Source: JARFUG01 sp050485365
GTDB taxonomy: Bacteria > Desulfobacterota > Desulfuromonadia > Desulfuromonadales > JACZKF01
Direction of reading: 5' to 3'
Assembly: GCA_050485365.1 (NCBI GenBank)
Contig: JBJHBH010000009.1
Location: forward strand, 1-64,000
Length of the DNA: 64,000 nt
Shown: piece after piece, positions 16,589 through 24,408 of the stretch
How positions within the stretch are numbered: position 1 is the first letter of the stretch
How the letters are laid out: the number at the start of each line of letters is the position of its first letter
Notes under the pieces: generated by a model
The model's input: only the letters and a program-made list of their open reading frames with translations
Databases searched by the model: none
Told to the model about the DNA's origin: nothing
Position numbers and translations under genes: made by a program

Positions 16589-16648
16589 TCTTCTTCTCTC
16601 TACGCGTTGGGTGGGAAAGAAAACGGAAGGCCGGAGGCCCGGCGCACC

Positions 16649-16678
16649 TGTATACGCCAGACACCCCCGAGCTGTCAA
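16649..16678 (-). promoter_or_regulatory. Sigma-70 promoter of the DUF815 ATPase gene
   Basis: On the - strand TTGACA (16678-16673) and TATACA (16654-16649) are separated by 18 bases, about 60 bases before the ATPase start. Confidence 0.65.
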
Positions 16679-16757
16679 ACAGAAAAGACCTTTAGGACCG
16701 GGGGGATGGCCCGTTTTAATCTGCAAAGCCCCCCTTGCTGCGCGGCCCCGCAGGCGA

Positions 16758-16785
16758 TTGACACCGATCACCCGGGCGATACGCT
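16758..16785 (+). promoter_or_regulatory. Candidate promoter of the hydrolase gene
   Basis: TTGACA (16758-16763) is followed after 16 bases by a weak -10, TACGCT (16780-16785), about 60 bases before the start codon. Confidence 0.45.
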
Positions 16786-16846
16786 GATTAAAGGAATCCC
16801 GCACGCGCGGCGCGCCTGCGCATGCGCTCATGCCAAGGAGGTCGCC

Positions 16847-17635
16847 ATGAGGAGAATTTCAGCGTTTTTCCTGTCGCTTCTGATCTGCGCCGCCCCGGCC
16901 TGGGGTGCGGTGCAGGGGGAGGAGATCGAATACCGCGTCGGCGAGACGACGATGAAGGGATATCTCGCCTTCGACGCCGCCGCCCCAGGGACGCGCCCCG
17001 GCATTTTGGTGGTGCACGAGTGGTGGGGGCACAACGACTACGCCCGACAGCGGGCGCGGATGCTGGCCGAGCTCGGCTACACGGCCCTGGCTCTCGACAT
17101 GTACGGCGACGGGCGCACGGCGCAGCACCCCGATGAGGCGGGCCGCTTCGCCACGGCGGTGCGCACCAATCTGCCCGAGGCCAAGCAGCGCTTCGAGGCG
17201 GCCAAAACAACGCTGCAGGCCCACCCGAGCGTCGATGCGTCGAAGATCGCCGCCATCGGCTACTGCTTCGGCGGGGCGGTGGTGCTGGAGATGGCGCGCC
17301 GCGGGGTCGATCTGGACGGCGTCGTGAGCTTCCACGGCAGCCTGGGGACGCAGAATCCGGCGCAAAGCGGCGCGGTGAAGGGGCGCGTTCTGGTGCTCAA
17401 CGGCGCCGACGACCCCCTCGTCTCCGATGAGGAGATCGCCGCCTTCAAAAAAGAGATGGAGAGAGCCGGCGTCGACTATCGCTTCGTCGACTACCCCGGC
17501 GCCGTGCACAGCTTCACCAACCCCCGGGCCGACGAATTCGGCCGGAAATTCGGTCTGCCGCTGGCCTACGACGCCGAGGCCGACGCACAGTCGTGGCGGG
17601 AGATGAAGGCGTTTTTCGACGAGATTTTCAAGTAA
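16847..17635 (+). CDS. Exported dienelactone hydrolase family protein
   Basis: This 262-residue alpha/beta hydrolase carries a signal peptide (residues 1-20, ending AAPAWGA). The catalytic triad of the family is visible: cysteine 140 in GYCFGG, aspartate 188 in NGADDP and histidine 221 in AVHSFTNP. The early VVHEWWGHNDY is typical of the group. It should act in the periplasm on an ester or lactone of unknown identity; true dienelactone hydrolase activity is not implied. AAGGAGG lies 6 bases before the ATG. The frame stays open far upstream, but that region shadows the divergent ATPase gene. Confidence 0.87.
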   Translation: MRRISAFFLSLLICAAPAWGAVQGEEIEYRVGETTMKGYLAFDAAAPGTRPGILVVHEWWGHNDYARQRARMLAELGYTALALDMYGDGRTAQHPDEAGRFATAVRTNLPEAKQRFEAAKTTLQAHPSVDASKIAAIGYCFGGAVVLEMARRGVDLDGVVSFHGSLGTQNPAQSGAVKGRVLVLNGADDPLVSDEEIAAFKKEMERAGVDYRFVDYPGAVHSFTNPRADEFGRKFGLPLAYDAEADAQSWREMKAFFDEIFK

Positions 17636-17706
17636 GGCCCGATCCAGGGGGCGGGAGGGGCCAGGGGCAAGAGAGCTCCCCCCCCTGTGTCGTTTCGCCC
17701 AACATC

Positions 17707-17735
17707 TTGTGAAATTCCCTCTCCCCTGCTACATT
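17707..17735 (+). promoter_or_regulatory. Candidate promoter of tag-trmJ
   Basis: TTGTGA (17707-17712) and TACATT (17730-17735) are separated by 17 bases, 40 bases before the tag start. Confidence 0.5.
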
Positions 17736-17775
17736 CCCCTTGCCTCGAAACGCGGCAACAGAGGGAGATATCTGC

Positions 17776-18366
17776 ATGAGCGATCTTTGTCGCTGCCCCT
17801 GGGTCGACCCGACAAAGCCGGACTACGTCGCCTATCACGACGAGGAGTGGGGGGTGCCGCTCCATGACGACCGTCTCCTGTTCGAATTCCTGATCCTCGA
17901 GGGGGCCCAGGCCGGGCTGAGCTGGTACACGGTGCTGCGAAAGAGGGAGAACTACCGGCGCCTCTTCGACGGCTTCGATCCGCACAAGGTCGCCCGCTAC
18001 GACGAGGAGAAGATCGCCGCGCTGCTGCAAAATCCCGGCATCATCCGCAACCGGGCCAAGCTCGCCGCCGCCGTCGCCAACGCCCGGGCCTTTCTCGCCG
18101 TGCAGGAGGAGTTCGGCACCTTCGACGCTTATCTGTGGCGCTTCGTCGACGGCCGCCCCATCGTCGGCGAGGTGCGCACCGCCGCCGACTACCGGGCCAC
18201 CTCCCCCGAATCGGACGCCCTGAGCAAGGATCTTCGCCGGCGCGGCTTCGCCTTCGTCGGTTCCACCATCTGCTACGCCCACATGCAGGCGGTCGGCATG
18301 GTCAACGACCACACGCACGACTGTTTCCGCCGCCGCCAGATCCTGGAGAGCTACCCGACACCGTGA
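17776..18366 (+). CDS. tag: DNA-3-methyladenine glycosylase I
   Basis: This 196-residue base-excision enzyme removes 3-methyladenine from DNA. It aligns along its length with Tag: RCPWV, YVAYHDEEWGVP, LEGAQAGLSWYTVLRKRENYR and the late STICYAHMQAVGMVNDH. The zinc-snap ligands are present (cysteine 7, histidine 21, and the histidine and cysteine in HTHDC). The ATG at 17776 is chosen because GGGAG lies upstream and the sequence matches the family start; an ATG at 17740 adds 12 unlike residues. The stop overlaps the start of trmJ. Confidence 0.95.
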   Translation: MSDLCRCPWVDPTKPDYVAYHDEEWGVPLHDDRLLFEFLILEGAQAGLSWYTVLRKRENYRRLFDGFDPHKVARYDEEKIAALLQNPGIIRNRAKLAAAVANARAFLAVQEEFGTFDAYLWRFVDGRPIVGEVRTAADYRATSPESDALSKDLRRRGFAFVGSTICYAHMQAVGMVNDHTHDCFRRRQILESYPTP

Positions 18367-19097
18367 ATCCCCTGAACCATGTCGTCGTCGTACTGGTCGA
18401 ACCGCGAACCCCCGGCAACATCGGGATGGTCTGCCGCGCCATGGCCAATTTCGGCGCCCGCGAGCTGCGTCTGGTCAACCCCTGCCAGTACCTGCACCCC
18501 GAGGCGCACAAGTTCGCCGTCTTCGCCAGCGACCTCCTCGGCGAGGCGCGCACCTTCCCCGACTTGGCCTCGGCGGTGGCCGATCTGCAGCTCAGCGTTG
18601 CCGCCACCCGGCGCCCGGGACGTCTTCGCGGGGAACTGATGAACCTCGCCGAAGCCCCGGGGCTCGCCGCCGGCCTGCCCGAGGGGGGGCGCCTCGGCCT
18701 CGTCTTCGGGCGAGAGGATTCGGGGCTCACCACCGAAGAGGTCGCGCTGTGCTCCCACGCGGCGACCATCGCCAGCGACCCTCGCCAGGGCTCTCTCAAC
18801 CTGGCGCAGGCGGTGGTCGTCTTTCTCTACGAGTTCGCCCGCACCGCGGCGCCCTCCCCCGCCCAGGCTCACGACCCGCCCGCCAGAGAAGAGATGGAGG
18901 CGATGTTCGCCCAGACCGAAGAGGTGCTGGAGCGCATCGCCTTTTTGAACCCGCACTGCCCCGAGCGGGTGATGAACCCCCTTCGCCGCCTTCTCAACCG
19001 AGCCGCGCCCGACAAGGCTGAGCTGTCGCTGCTGCGCGGGATGTGGAGCCAGATCGCCTGGAGCATCCGCGACTGGAAAGGGCGCAAACGCGGATAA
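18363..19097 (+). CDS. trmJ: TrmJ-type tRNA 2'-O-methyltransferase (SpoU/TrmH superfamily)
   Basis: This 244-residue SPOUT enzyme should methylate the 2'-oxygen of a tRNA anticodon-loop nucleoside (position 32 in TrmJ). It begins directly with VVVLVEPRTPGNIGMVCRAMANFG (a family signature, here over its first part) and has the knot motifs LVFGREDSGLT and SLNLAQAVVVFLYE, then a helical C-terminus. The GTG at 18363 overlaps the tag stop (GTGA), indicating translational coupling. The substrate position is inferred from the family. Confidence 0.9.
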   Translation: MNPLNHVVVVLVEPRTPGNIGMVCRAMANFGARELRLVNPCQYLHPEAHKFAVFASDLLGEARTFPDLASAVADLQLSVAATRRPGRLRGELMNLAEAPGLAAGLPEGGRLGLVFGREDSGLTTEEVALCSHAATIASDPRQGSLNLAQAVVVFLYEFARTAAPSPAQAHDPPAREEMEAMFAQTEEVLERIAFLNPHCPERVMNPLRRLLNRAAPDKAELSLLRGMWSQIAWSIRDWKGRKRG

Positions 19098-19126
19098 ACA
19101 AGGGGAGTTGCGCAGCATTAAAGGAG

Positions 19127-19156
19127 TTGACACGCAAGCGGACGCTGTGCTATCTA
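19127..19156 (+). promoter_or_regulatory. Sigma-70 promoter of the atp operon
   Basis: TTGACA (19127-19132) and TATCTA (19151-19156) are separated by 18 bases. The predicted start near 19163 lies 39 bases before atpZ. Confidence 0.6.
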
Positions 19157-19201
19157 ACACAGGTTTTTCTACGGGAAACTGTATGCTGTATACAAAATTC
19201 G

Positions 19202-19465
19202 ATGTCTGAGGAAAGACGTCAGCTCATACGGTCGGTGGGGTTTCTCTCCACCGTCGGCACCTCCATGGTGGCCTCCACCTTCATCGGGCTGGCCATGGGG
19301 TACTACCTCGACAAGTGGCTCGGCACCTCCCCCTGGCTGACCCTGCTCTTTCTGGGGTTCGGCATCGCGGCGGGCTTTCGAAACATCTTCATCCTGACCT
19401 CCCGGGAGCTCAAGCGCCAGGAGAGGGAAAACAACAAGAAAAATGACGGCGACGGTGATGGATGA
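19202..19465 (+). CDS. atpZ: AtpZ/AtpI-family ATP synthase accessory protein
   Basis: This 87-residue protein has two membrane helices (about residues 14-36 and 43-64) and a charged, lysine- and aspartate-rich tail. The pattern FIGLAMGYYLDKWLGTSPWLTLLFLGFGIAAGFRN (given only to place the family) is that of the AtpZ/AtpI group found before ATP synthase a-subunit genes, thought to help c-ring assembly or ion handling. No good Shine-Dalgarno sequence precedes the ATG, but the predicted transcript start leaves no room for a longer protein. It overlaps the next gene by 23 bases. Confidence 0.8.
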   Translation: MSEERRQLIRSVGFLSTVGTSMVASTFIGLAMGYYLDKWLGTSPWLTLLFLGFGIAAGFRNIFILTSRELKRQERENNKKNDGDGDG

Positions 19466-19832
19466 GGAGTTGCCGGGGCAGATCGGCCGGCGCAACTGGA
19501 TCATCTTCGCCGCCCTCCTCGCCCTGAGCGCCCTATGGCAATCGCTCCCCTTCACCCTCGGCGTGGCGGGGGGCGCGATGATCTCCATCATCAGCTACCG
19601 CCGTCTTCACCGATCGCTCAGGCGCACCATCGCCGACCCCGAACGCGCGAGCGCCAAGGGCTTTCAGGTGCAATACATTCTGCGCCTCGCGGCGATCGGG
19701 TTCATCATCTACGTTCTGCTCGACCGCGTCGGCGTCGACCCTCTCGGGCTCGTCCTGGGACTCTCGGTCGTTATGATCAACATCCTCTGGACCACCGCGG
19801 TCCGCGTCCTCAGGGGCGGAGGATCGAATTAA
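19443..19832 (+). CDS. atpI: ATP synthase subunit I
   Basis: This 129-residue protein has four hydrophobic segments (about residues 18-35, 38-52, 77-93 and 98-120) with the length and spacing of the ATP synthase I family. It lies between atpZ and atpB, the usual position. Members are thought to guide c-ring assembly. The start at 19443 overlaps atpZ; a second in-frame ATG at 19458 is possible. Confidence 0.75.
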   Translation: MTATVMDEELPGQIGRRNWIIFAALLALSALWQSLPFTLGVAGGAMISIISYRRLHRSLRRTIADPERASAKGFQVQYILRLAAIGFIIYVLLDRVGVDPLGLVLGLSVVMINILWTTAVRVLRGGGSN

Positions 19833-19851
19833 CTAGGGAGAAATCTTTCTT

Positions 19852-20526
19852 ATGCCTCATCCGTTTCTCTACCTGGAGTGGCTGGCCGAGACGCTCGGCA
19901 TCCACGTCGGCGAGCACGTCCTCTACGCGACGCTGGCCGTCGTCGTCCTCGCCGTCATCGGCTACCTGGCGGGGCGCAACGTGCAGCTCGTTCCGCGCGG
20001 ACTGCAGAATTTCATGGAGGTCGCCGTCGAGGGGATCCTCAACCTCATGGACGAGATCATGGGCCCCAAGGGGAGAAACTACTTCCCCCTGATCGCCACG
20101 CTGGCCCTGTTCATCCTGACGTGCAACCTCTTCGGCCTCATCCCCGGCTTCTTCCCCCCGACGGCCAACTGGAACACCACGGCCGCCCTGGCGCTCACCG
20201 TCTTTTTCATCACCCACATCGTCGGGGTGAAGGAGAACGGGCTCGCCTACTTCAAGCACTTCGTCGGCCCGGTGTGGTGGCTCGCCCCCATCATGATCCC
20301 CATCGAGATCATCGGTCACCTGGCTCGCCCCGTTTCGCTGAGCCTGCGTCTTTTCGGAAACATGTTCGGCAAGGAAGTCGTCCTCATCATCTTCATGCTG
20401 CTGGTCCCGTTCCTGCTGCCGGTTCCGATGAAGCTCCTCGGGCTCCTCATCATCCTGATCCAGACCTTCGTCTTCACCCTGCTGACCATGATCTATATCG
20501 GCGGCGCGCTGGAAGAGGCTCACTGA
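19852..20526 (+). CDS. atpB: ATP synthase F0 subunit a
   Basis: This 224-residue inner-membrane subunit forms the ion half-channels next to the c-ring. The essential arginine is in LSLRLFGNMFG, and the family segments LMDEIMGPKGRNYFPLI and CNLFGLIPGF are present. GGGAG lies 13 bases before the ATG. It is followed by atpE after 73 bases. The b, delta and F1 genes are not in this window, as in Geobacter-type genomes where the operon is split. Confidence 0.97.
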   Translation: MPHPFLYLEWLAETLGIHVGEHVLYATLAVVVLAVIGYLAGRNVQLVPRGLQNFMEVAVEGILNLMDEIMGPKGRNYFPLIATLALFILTCNLFGLIPGFFPPTANWNTTAALALTVFFITHIVGVKENGLAYFKHFVGPVWWLAPIMIPIEIIGHLARPVSLSLRLFGNMFGKEVVLIIFMLLVPFLLPVPMKLLGLLIILIQTFVFTLLTMIYIGGALEEAH

Positions 20527-20599
20527 GATACGTCTTACGTTTCCATAGGTCCTATGTCATATAGGAACAACACAAACCGCGAAAGAAGGAGTAACAGAA

Positions 20600-20875
20600 A
20601 TGGATTTTTTCACTTGGGCACTGATCACTGCAGGTTTCGCCATGGCCGTCGGCTCCATCGGTACCGGTCTCGGTATGGGTAAAGCCATCGCCAGCGCCGT
20701 CGAGGGCGTCGCCCGCAATCCCGGCGCCAGCGGCAAGATTCTGACCACCATGATGATCGGTCTGGCGATGATCGAGTCGCTCGCCATCTACGTCTTCGTC
20801 GTGGCGATGATCATCCTCTTCGCCAACCCCTTCACCGATCAGGTCGTTCAGGTCCTGCAGGCGATGGCCGGCTAA
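20600..20875 (+). CDS. atpE: ATP synthase F0 subunit c
   Basis: This 91-residue subunit has two transmembrane helices joined by the ARNPGA loop. The ion-binding carboxylate is glutamate 59 in AMIESLAIY. The helix-1 glutamine that marks sodium-binding c-rings (as in Ilyobacter) is methionine here (GTGLGMGKA), so proton coupling is more likely even though the ES and Y positions are present. GAAGGAG lies about 11 bases before the ATG. A strong terminator ends the operon. Confidence 0.97.
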   Translation: MDFFTWALITAGFAMAVGSIGTGLGMGKAIASAVEGVARNPGASGKILTTMMIGLAMIESLAIYVFVVAMIILFANPFTDQVVQVLQAMAG

Positions 20876-20896
20876 GAATCCCGCACCAAGCACAGC

Positions 20897-20938
20897 AAAA
20901 AAAAAAGGGGAGCCCGCAAGGAGCTCCCCTTTTTTTTG
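20897..20938. terminator. Bidirectional intrinsic terminator after atpE
   Basis: The stem GGGGAGC (20907-20913) with GCTCCCC (20923-20929) is flanked by ten As on the left and eight Ts on the right. It ends the atp operon and, on the other strand, the DUF2339 gene. Confidence 0.92.
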
Positions 20939-20965
20939 CGTCCGCCGCGAAGGCGACTTTTCCCC

Positions 20966-22795
20966 CTACCCCTTGCCCCCCGACGCCTCGCTCAGCGCCG
21001 CCCCCTCGGGCGCATCGGCGAATCCCTGACGAGGGCGGCTCTCCATCGTCTCGCCGCCCGGCCAACGGCTCAGAACGAAGGAGATCACCAGGACCGTGAG
21101 CCCGAAGGTGAAGACGCTCGCCACCAGCGGTACTCCGGTGATGTTGAGAAAATCGAGGACGACCCGCGCGCCGCCCAGAATCGTGACGAGAACGGCGACA
21201 TTGCGGATCTCCCGGTTTCTGAGGCGGCAAGCGACAAGGAGCAGCACGGCGGCCGCCAGATTGATGATGACCGTCTGCCCCCCCTGAAAGACCGCCGCCG
21301 GCGCGGCGACATTGCCGACGATGGCGAGATAGAGCGCGGCGCGAAGCAGCACGAAGCCGCTCACCAGAGAGGCGACGAGCACCAGGGTGCCGGAGCGGTC
21401 CTTGCGGTCCCAGGCGTTGAAGACCTGCGAGACGGCGGGCGCCCGGTTCATCCGCAGCCAGTAGAAGTGCATCAGAGCGACGGCGAAGACGCATGCGGCG
21501 ACGGCGGCGGCGAGCAGCGGAGCCTCGCCGGGGTGGCGCCCCAGAATCGTGACCGTCAGCACCGCACCGACGGTGAACTGAAGCAGATACGAGATGAAGC
21601 GCAGCCCCCCGTTAAACCAGGAGCGCGACAGCCACGCCAGCCCCAGGGCCAGCGCCGACAAAACCGGCAGGGCGGGCAGGAAACCGCCGGCGACGATGGG
21701 GAGCGATTTGACCAGCAGCACGATCCCGGCGACGATGAAGGCGTTCGCCCACGTCGTTTTCTCCGCGCATCGCCGCGTCAGCCAGTAGGCGATCCCCAGG
21801 TGCACGACGGCCCCGACCATCCCCGCAAGCGCCAGAGGGAGAAAGTTGTCCCACCAGATGCGAATGACGTAGAACATGGCGCCGAAGGCCCACAGAACGT
21901 TGACGGTCGGCAGGGCGAGGTCGAAACGAAAGACCTTCTGCACTCCCGGGCGCGTCACGGCGTAGACGGCGCTGAGCAGGTAGAAGAGGGTGAAGACGGC
22001 CACCACCGGCAGGTACCAGTTCAGCCCCAGAGCGCCGAGGGCGGCGACGTCCCCCTCCTGCGCCAGGCGCATGACGAGATTCACCCCCCAGACCTGCACC
22101 ATCCCTGCGGTGAGAAGAAAGATCATCCAGCGAAGCCACGAACAGCGCTTGATGCGCGTGGCGTAGGCGCCCAGCACGTTGGCGACGAGCAGAACCACGG
22201 CGAGATGGGGGAAATAGGGGGCCGGAAAGTTGATGGAGACGGCAGCGACTCCGAGCCCCAGCGTCCCCACCAGCACCGGCAGAGGGGTCGCGTAGAGGGA
22301 GCTGAGAGCGGCCATGGCGAGCGCGGTGACGACCAGGATCAGGTAGGCGGGCAGGGCGCTGAGCGAGCCGAAATGGGCGTTGGTCTCCACCACGATGGTG
22401 TACATCAGCACCGCGCCGCTCAGCCCGAAGATCGGCGCTAGGGCACTGGAGCGGCTGTAGCCGAGCCAGCCCAGCCCGATGAGCGCGGCGGCATACGTCA
22501 TGCCGATGATCGAGCCGAGATCCTTGTCGAGGGTGCCGCCGTCGGTCAGGGTCCGCAGCACCAGGGCGAAGACCAGAAGGAAGCACAGGGTCGAGATGCG
22601 CGGAAGTAGCGACGAGTTGCCGACCCAGCTCAGCAGCTTCTCCGGGGCGTCCTCATCGAGGGCGGCCGAGCGGACCTTCGGCGCCTTGGCGCCGCCAGCC
22701 GCAGGCCGCAGCGAAGCGACCACATTTCGGATGTCGCACAATTCACGCTCCAGGTTCTCGATGCGGGCTTCGAGCAATGCGGTCCTGTCGGCCAT
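20966..22795 (-). CDS. DUF2339 polytopic membrane protein
   Basis: This 609-residue protein has a short N-terminal coiled coil (ALLEARIENLERELCDIRNV) followed by many hydrophobic segments, about 18, spread to the C-terminus. This layout matches the DUF2339 family of predicted membrane proteins, whose function is unknown. The start at 22795 is chosen because GGAGAG lies 5 bases upstream and the coiled coil begins there; the open frame to 22864 lacks such a signal. It stands alone between the atp terminator and the cbcS promoter region. Confidence 0.82.
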   Translation of the reverse strand: MADRTALLEARIENLERELCDIRNVVASLRPAAGGAKAPKVRSAALDEDAPEKLLSWVGNSSLLPRISTLCFLLVFALVLRTLTDGGTLDKDLGSIIGMTYAAALIGLGWLGYSRSSALAPIFGLSGAVLMYTIVVETNAHFGSLSALPAYLILVVTALAMAALSSLYATPLPVLVGTLGLGVAAVSINFPAPYFPHLAVVLLVANVLGAYATRIKRCSWLRWMIFLLTAGMVQVWGVNLVMRLAQEGDVAALGALGLNWYLPVVAVFTLFYLLSAVYAVTRPGVQKVFRFDLALPTVNVLWAFGAMFYVIRIWWDNFLPLALAGMVGAVVHLGIAYWLTRRCAEKTTWANAFIVAGIVLLVKSLPIVAGGFLPALPVLSALALGLAWLSRSWFNGGLRFISYLLQFTVGAVLTVTILGRHPGEAPLLAAAVAACVFAVALMHFYWLRMNRAPAVSQVFNAWDRKDRSGTLVLVASLVSGFVLLRAALYLAIVGNVAAPAAVFQGGQTVIINLAAAVLLLVACRLRNREIRNVAVLVTILGGARVVLDFLNITGVPLVASVFTFGLTVLVISFVLSRWPGGETMESRPRQGFADAPEGAALSEASGGKG

Positions 22796-23012
22796 GGCAG
22801 CTCTCCATCTGAAGTAGAACACTTTTTTATTTGACTCTGCATCAGCATTACACCACACTGGCACCCAATGTCAACCTGCTGATTGAGTGCGATTTTTTTT
22901 TCGATCCATCGCATAACACATTTTGTCTCTTCGAGAGAAAGCGAGCAAAGGTGGCGGGGCGGGCCGGTGCGCGCAGGGGGGTGCCGAGGGAGACTCTTTT
23001 TCATCCCCGGCC

Positions 23013-23041
23013 TTGACGCAGAGCAAATAGAAAAGTATTTT
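23013..23041 (+). promoter_or_regulatory. Sigma-70 promoter of cbcS-T-U
   Basis: TTGACG (23013-23018) and TATTTT (23036-23041) are separated by 17 bases, with a leader of about 98 bases. The gap 22796-23145 is AT-richer than its neighbours and holds no convincing gene. A TGGCAC at 22858 has no matching -12 element. Confidence 0.6.
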
Positions 23042-23145
23042 ATTTTATAGCCGACTCTGTCTTAATACCATCACACCGCTTCCATATCGCAAGGCTTTTC
23101 GGAATAACCGTCGTTTCAGAACGTCCGAAGAAAAGGAGTGTTATT

Positions 23146-23634
23146 TTGAAGAATCATGTCTGGCGCCCCCTCTACGTCGTTCTCGGCCTCGTAGCGGTCA
23201 TTTTGACCTTCCGCTTTTTCTACGTGCCGAGCGACTTCGGCAGCGGGAAGTACGGCTTCATGTACAGTTATCATCGGGCGTCCAACGTCGATGAATGGAA
23301 AGCGATCGAGCCGAAGTACCGCGATACGGGTCGCCAGAAACTGCACGAGCACTGCTTGGATTGCCATGGCGGCACCATCGGTATCCGCAGCGAGGACATG
23401 CACGGAATGATCTCCTGCGAGAACTGCCACGGTCCGGCTCTCGATCACCCCAACGAGCCGCAGAATCTCCTGATCGACCGCAGCCGCGATCTGTGCCTGC
23501 GCTGTCACACCCACCTCCCCTACACGACGAGCGAGCGCAAGCGCATCCCCGGGATCGACCCCCATGAGCACAACCCCGGCATGTCGTGCGTCGACTGCCA
23601 CGATCCGCACAATCCGAGACTGGAGGACATGTAA
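23146..23634 (+). CDS. cbcS: Membrane-anchored tetraheme cytochrome c (Cbc4-like)
   Basis: This 162-residue protein has one N-terminal membrane helix (about residues 8-26) and four CxxCH heme sites at about 70-74, 91-95, 117-121 and 148-152, so the hemes face the periplasm. With the Fe-S and NrfD-like genes that follow directly, it matches the CbcS-CbcT-CbcU (Cbc4) type of menaquinol-periplasm oxidoreductase described in Geobacter. The start is a TTG at 23146 with AAAAGGAG 7 bases upstream. The stop and the next start touch (TAA-ATG). The symbol rests on gene order and heme number, not on an alignment. Confidence 0.8.
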   Translation: MKNHVWRPLYVVLGLVAVILTFRFFYVPSDFGSGKYGFMYSYHRASNVDEWKAIEPKYRDTGRQKLHEHCLDCHGGTIGIRSEDMHGMISCENCHGPALDHPNEPQNLLIDRSRDLCLRCHTHLPYTTSERKRIPGIDPHEHNPGMSCVDCHDPHNPRLEDM

Positions 23635-24408
23635 ATGAAGAGGCGAGACTTCCTCAAGAATTCGATAATGGTGATTGCAGGCGCCTCGGTCCCCCTCTCG
23701 GCCTTGCAGTTGGTCGACCCGAAGGAGGTCCTGGCGCAGAACCCCGACATTCACTGGGCCTTTCTGGTCGACACCCACACCTGCGTCGGATGCGGCTTCT
23801 GCGTCAAGGCATGCAAGATCGAAAACGATGTTCCTCTCGAGGCCAACGTCCACCGCACTTGGGTCGAGCGCTACGTCTACACCAAGGACGACCGCCGCTA
23901 CATCGACAGCCCCAATGGGGCCGAACACGGCTACACCGACCCTCGCATCGATCAGGGGATCGCCGGGAAGGTCGACATCGATCCGGACAACGTCGGAAAG
24001 GCTTTTTTCGTCCCCAAGCTCTGCAACCAGTGCCTCACCCCCCCCTGCACCCAGGTCTGCCCTGTCGGCGCCACCTACAAGACGGACGACGGAGTCGTCC
24101 TCGTCGACAAGACGTGGTGCATCGGATGCGGCTACTGCGTCATGGCGTGCCCATACGCCGCGCGCTTCTTCCATCCGGTTACCCACGTCCCCGACAAGTG
24201 CACCTTCTGCTACCACCGGATCCACCGGGGTCTGGAGCCGGCATGCGTCAACGCCTGCCCCTTCGAGGCCCGCAGGCTCTGCAATATCCGCGACGTCAAC
24301 GATCCGGTGACCAGGATCATCATGACCGAGCGCGTCGGAATCCTCAAAGATGAATTCGGTACCAGACCCCAGGCCTTCTATATCGGTCTTGCCACGGAGG
24401 TGCGTTGA
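23635..24408 (+). CDS. cbcT: Tat-exported four-cluster ferredoxin subunit (Cbc4/NrfC-like)
   Basis: This 257-residue iron-sulfur protein starts with a twin-arginine signal (RRDFLKNS, then a hydrophobic stretch to about residue 25). Four cysteine groups for [4Fe-4S] clusters follow: CVGCGFCVKAC (about 50), CNQCLTPPCTQVCP (about 130), CIGCGYCVMACP (about 162) and CTFCYHRIHRG with CVNACP (about 190). It is of the NrfC/PsrB/ActB kind and should wire the membrane quinone subunit to the tetraheme cytochrome. It overlaps the next gene by 4 bases. Confidence 0.9.
   Translation: MKRRDFLKNSIMVIAGASVPLSALQLVDPKEVLAQNPDIHWAFLVDTHTCVGCGFCVKACKIENDVPLEANVHRTWVERYVYTKDDRRYIDSPNGAEHGYTDPRIDQGIAGKVDIDPDNVGKAFFVPKLCNQCLTPPCTQVCPVGATYKTDDGVVLVDKTWCIGCGYCVMACPYAARFFHPVTHVPDKCTFCYHRIHRGLEPACVNACPFEARRLCNIRDVNDPVTRIIMTERVGILKDEFGTRPQAFYIGLATEVR

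Noticed and set aside
15503..17635. 710-residue + strand frame
   Set aside because: Only the last 262 residues are a gene (the exported hydrolase). The first part is the antisense of the DUF815 ATPase gene.
20600..20875. Sodium-type ATP synthase c subunit
   Set aside because: The ES and Y positions are present, but the helix-1 glutamine of sodium c-rings is methionine, so proton coupling is more likely.
22856..22875. Possible sigma-54 -24 element (TGGCAC) before cbcS
   Set aside because: No TTGC-type -12 element lies at the required spacing; the sigma-70 pair at 23013-23041 fits better.
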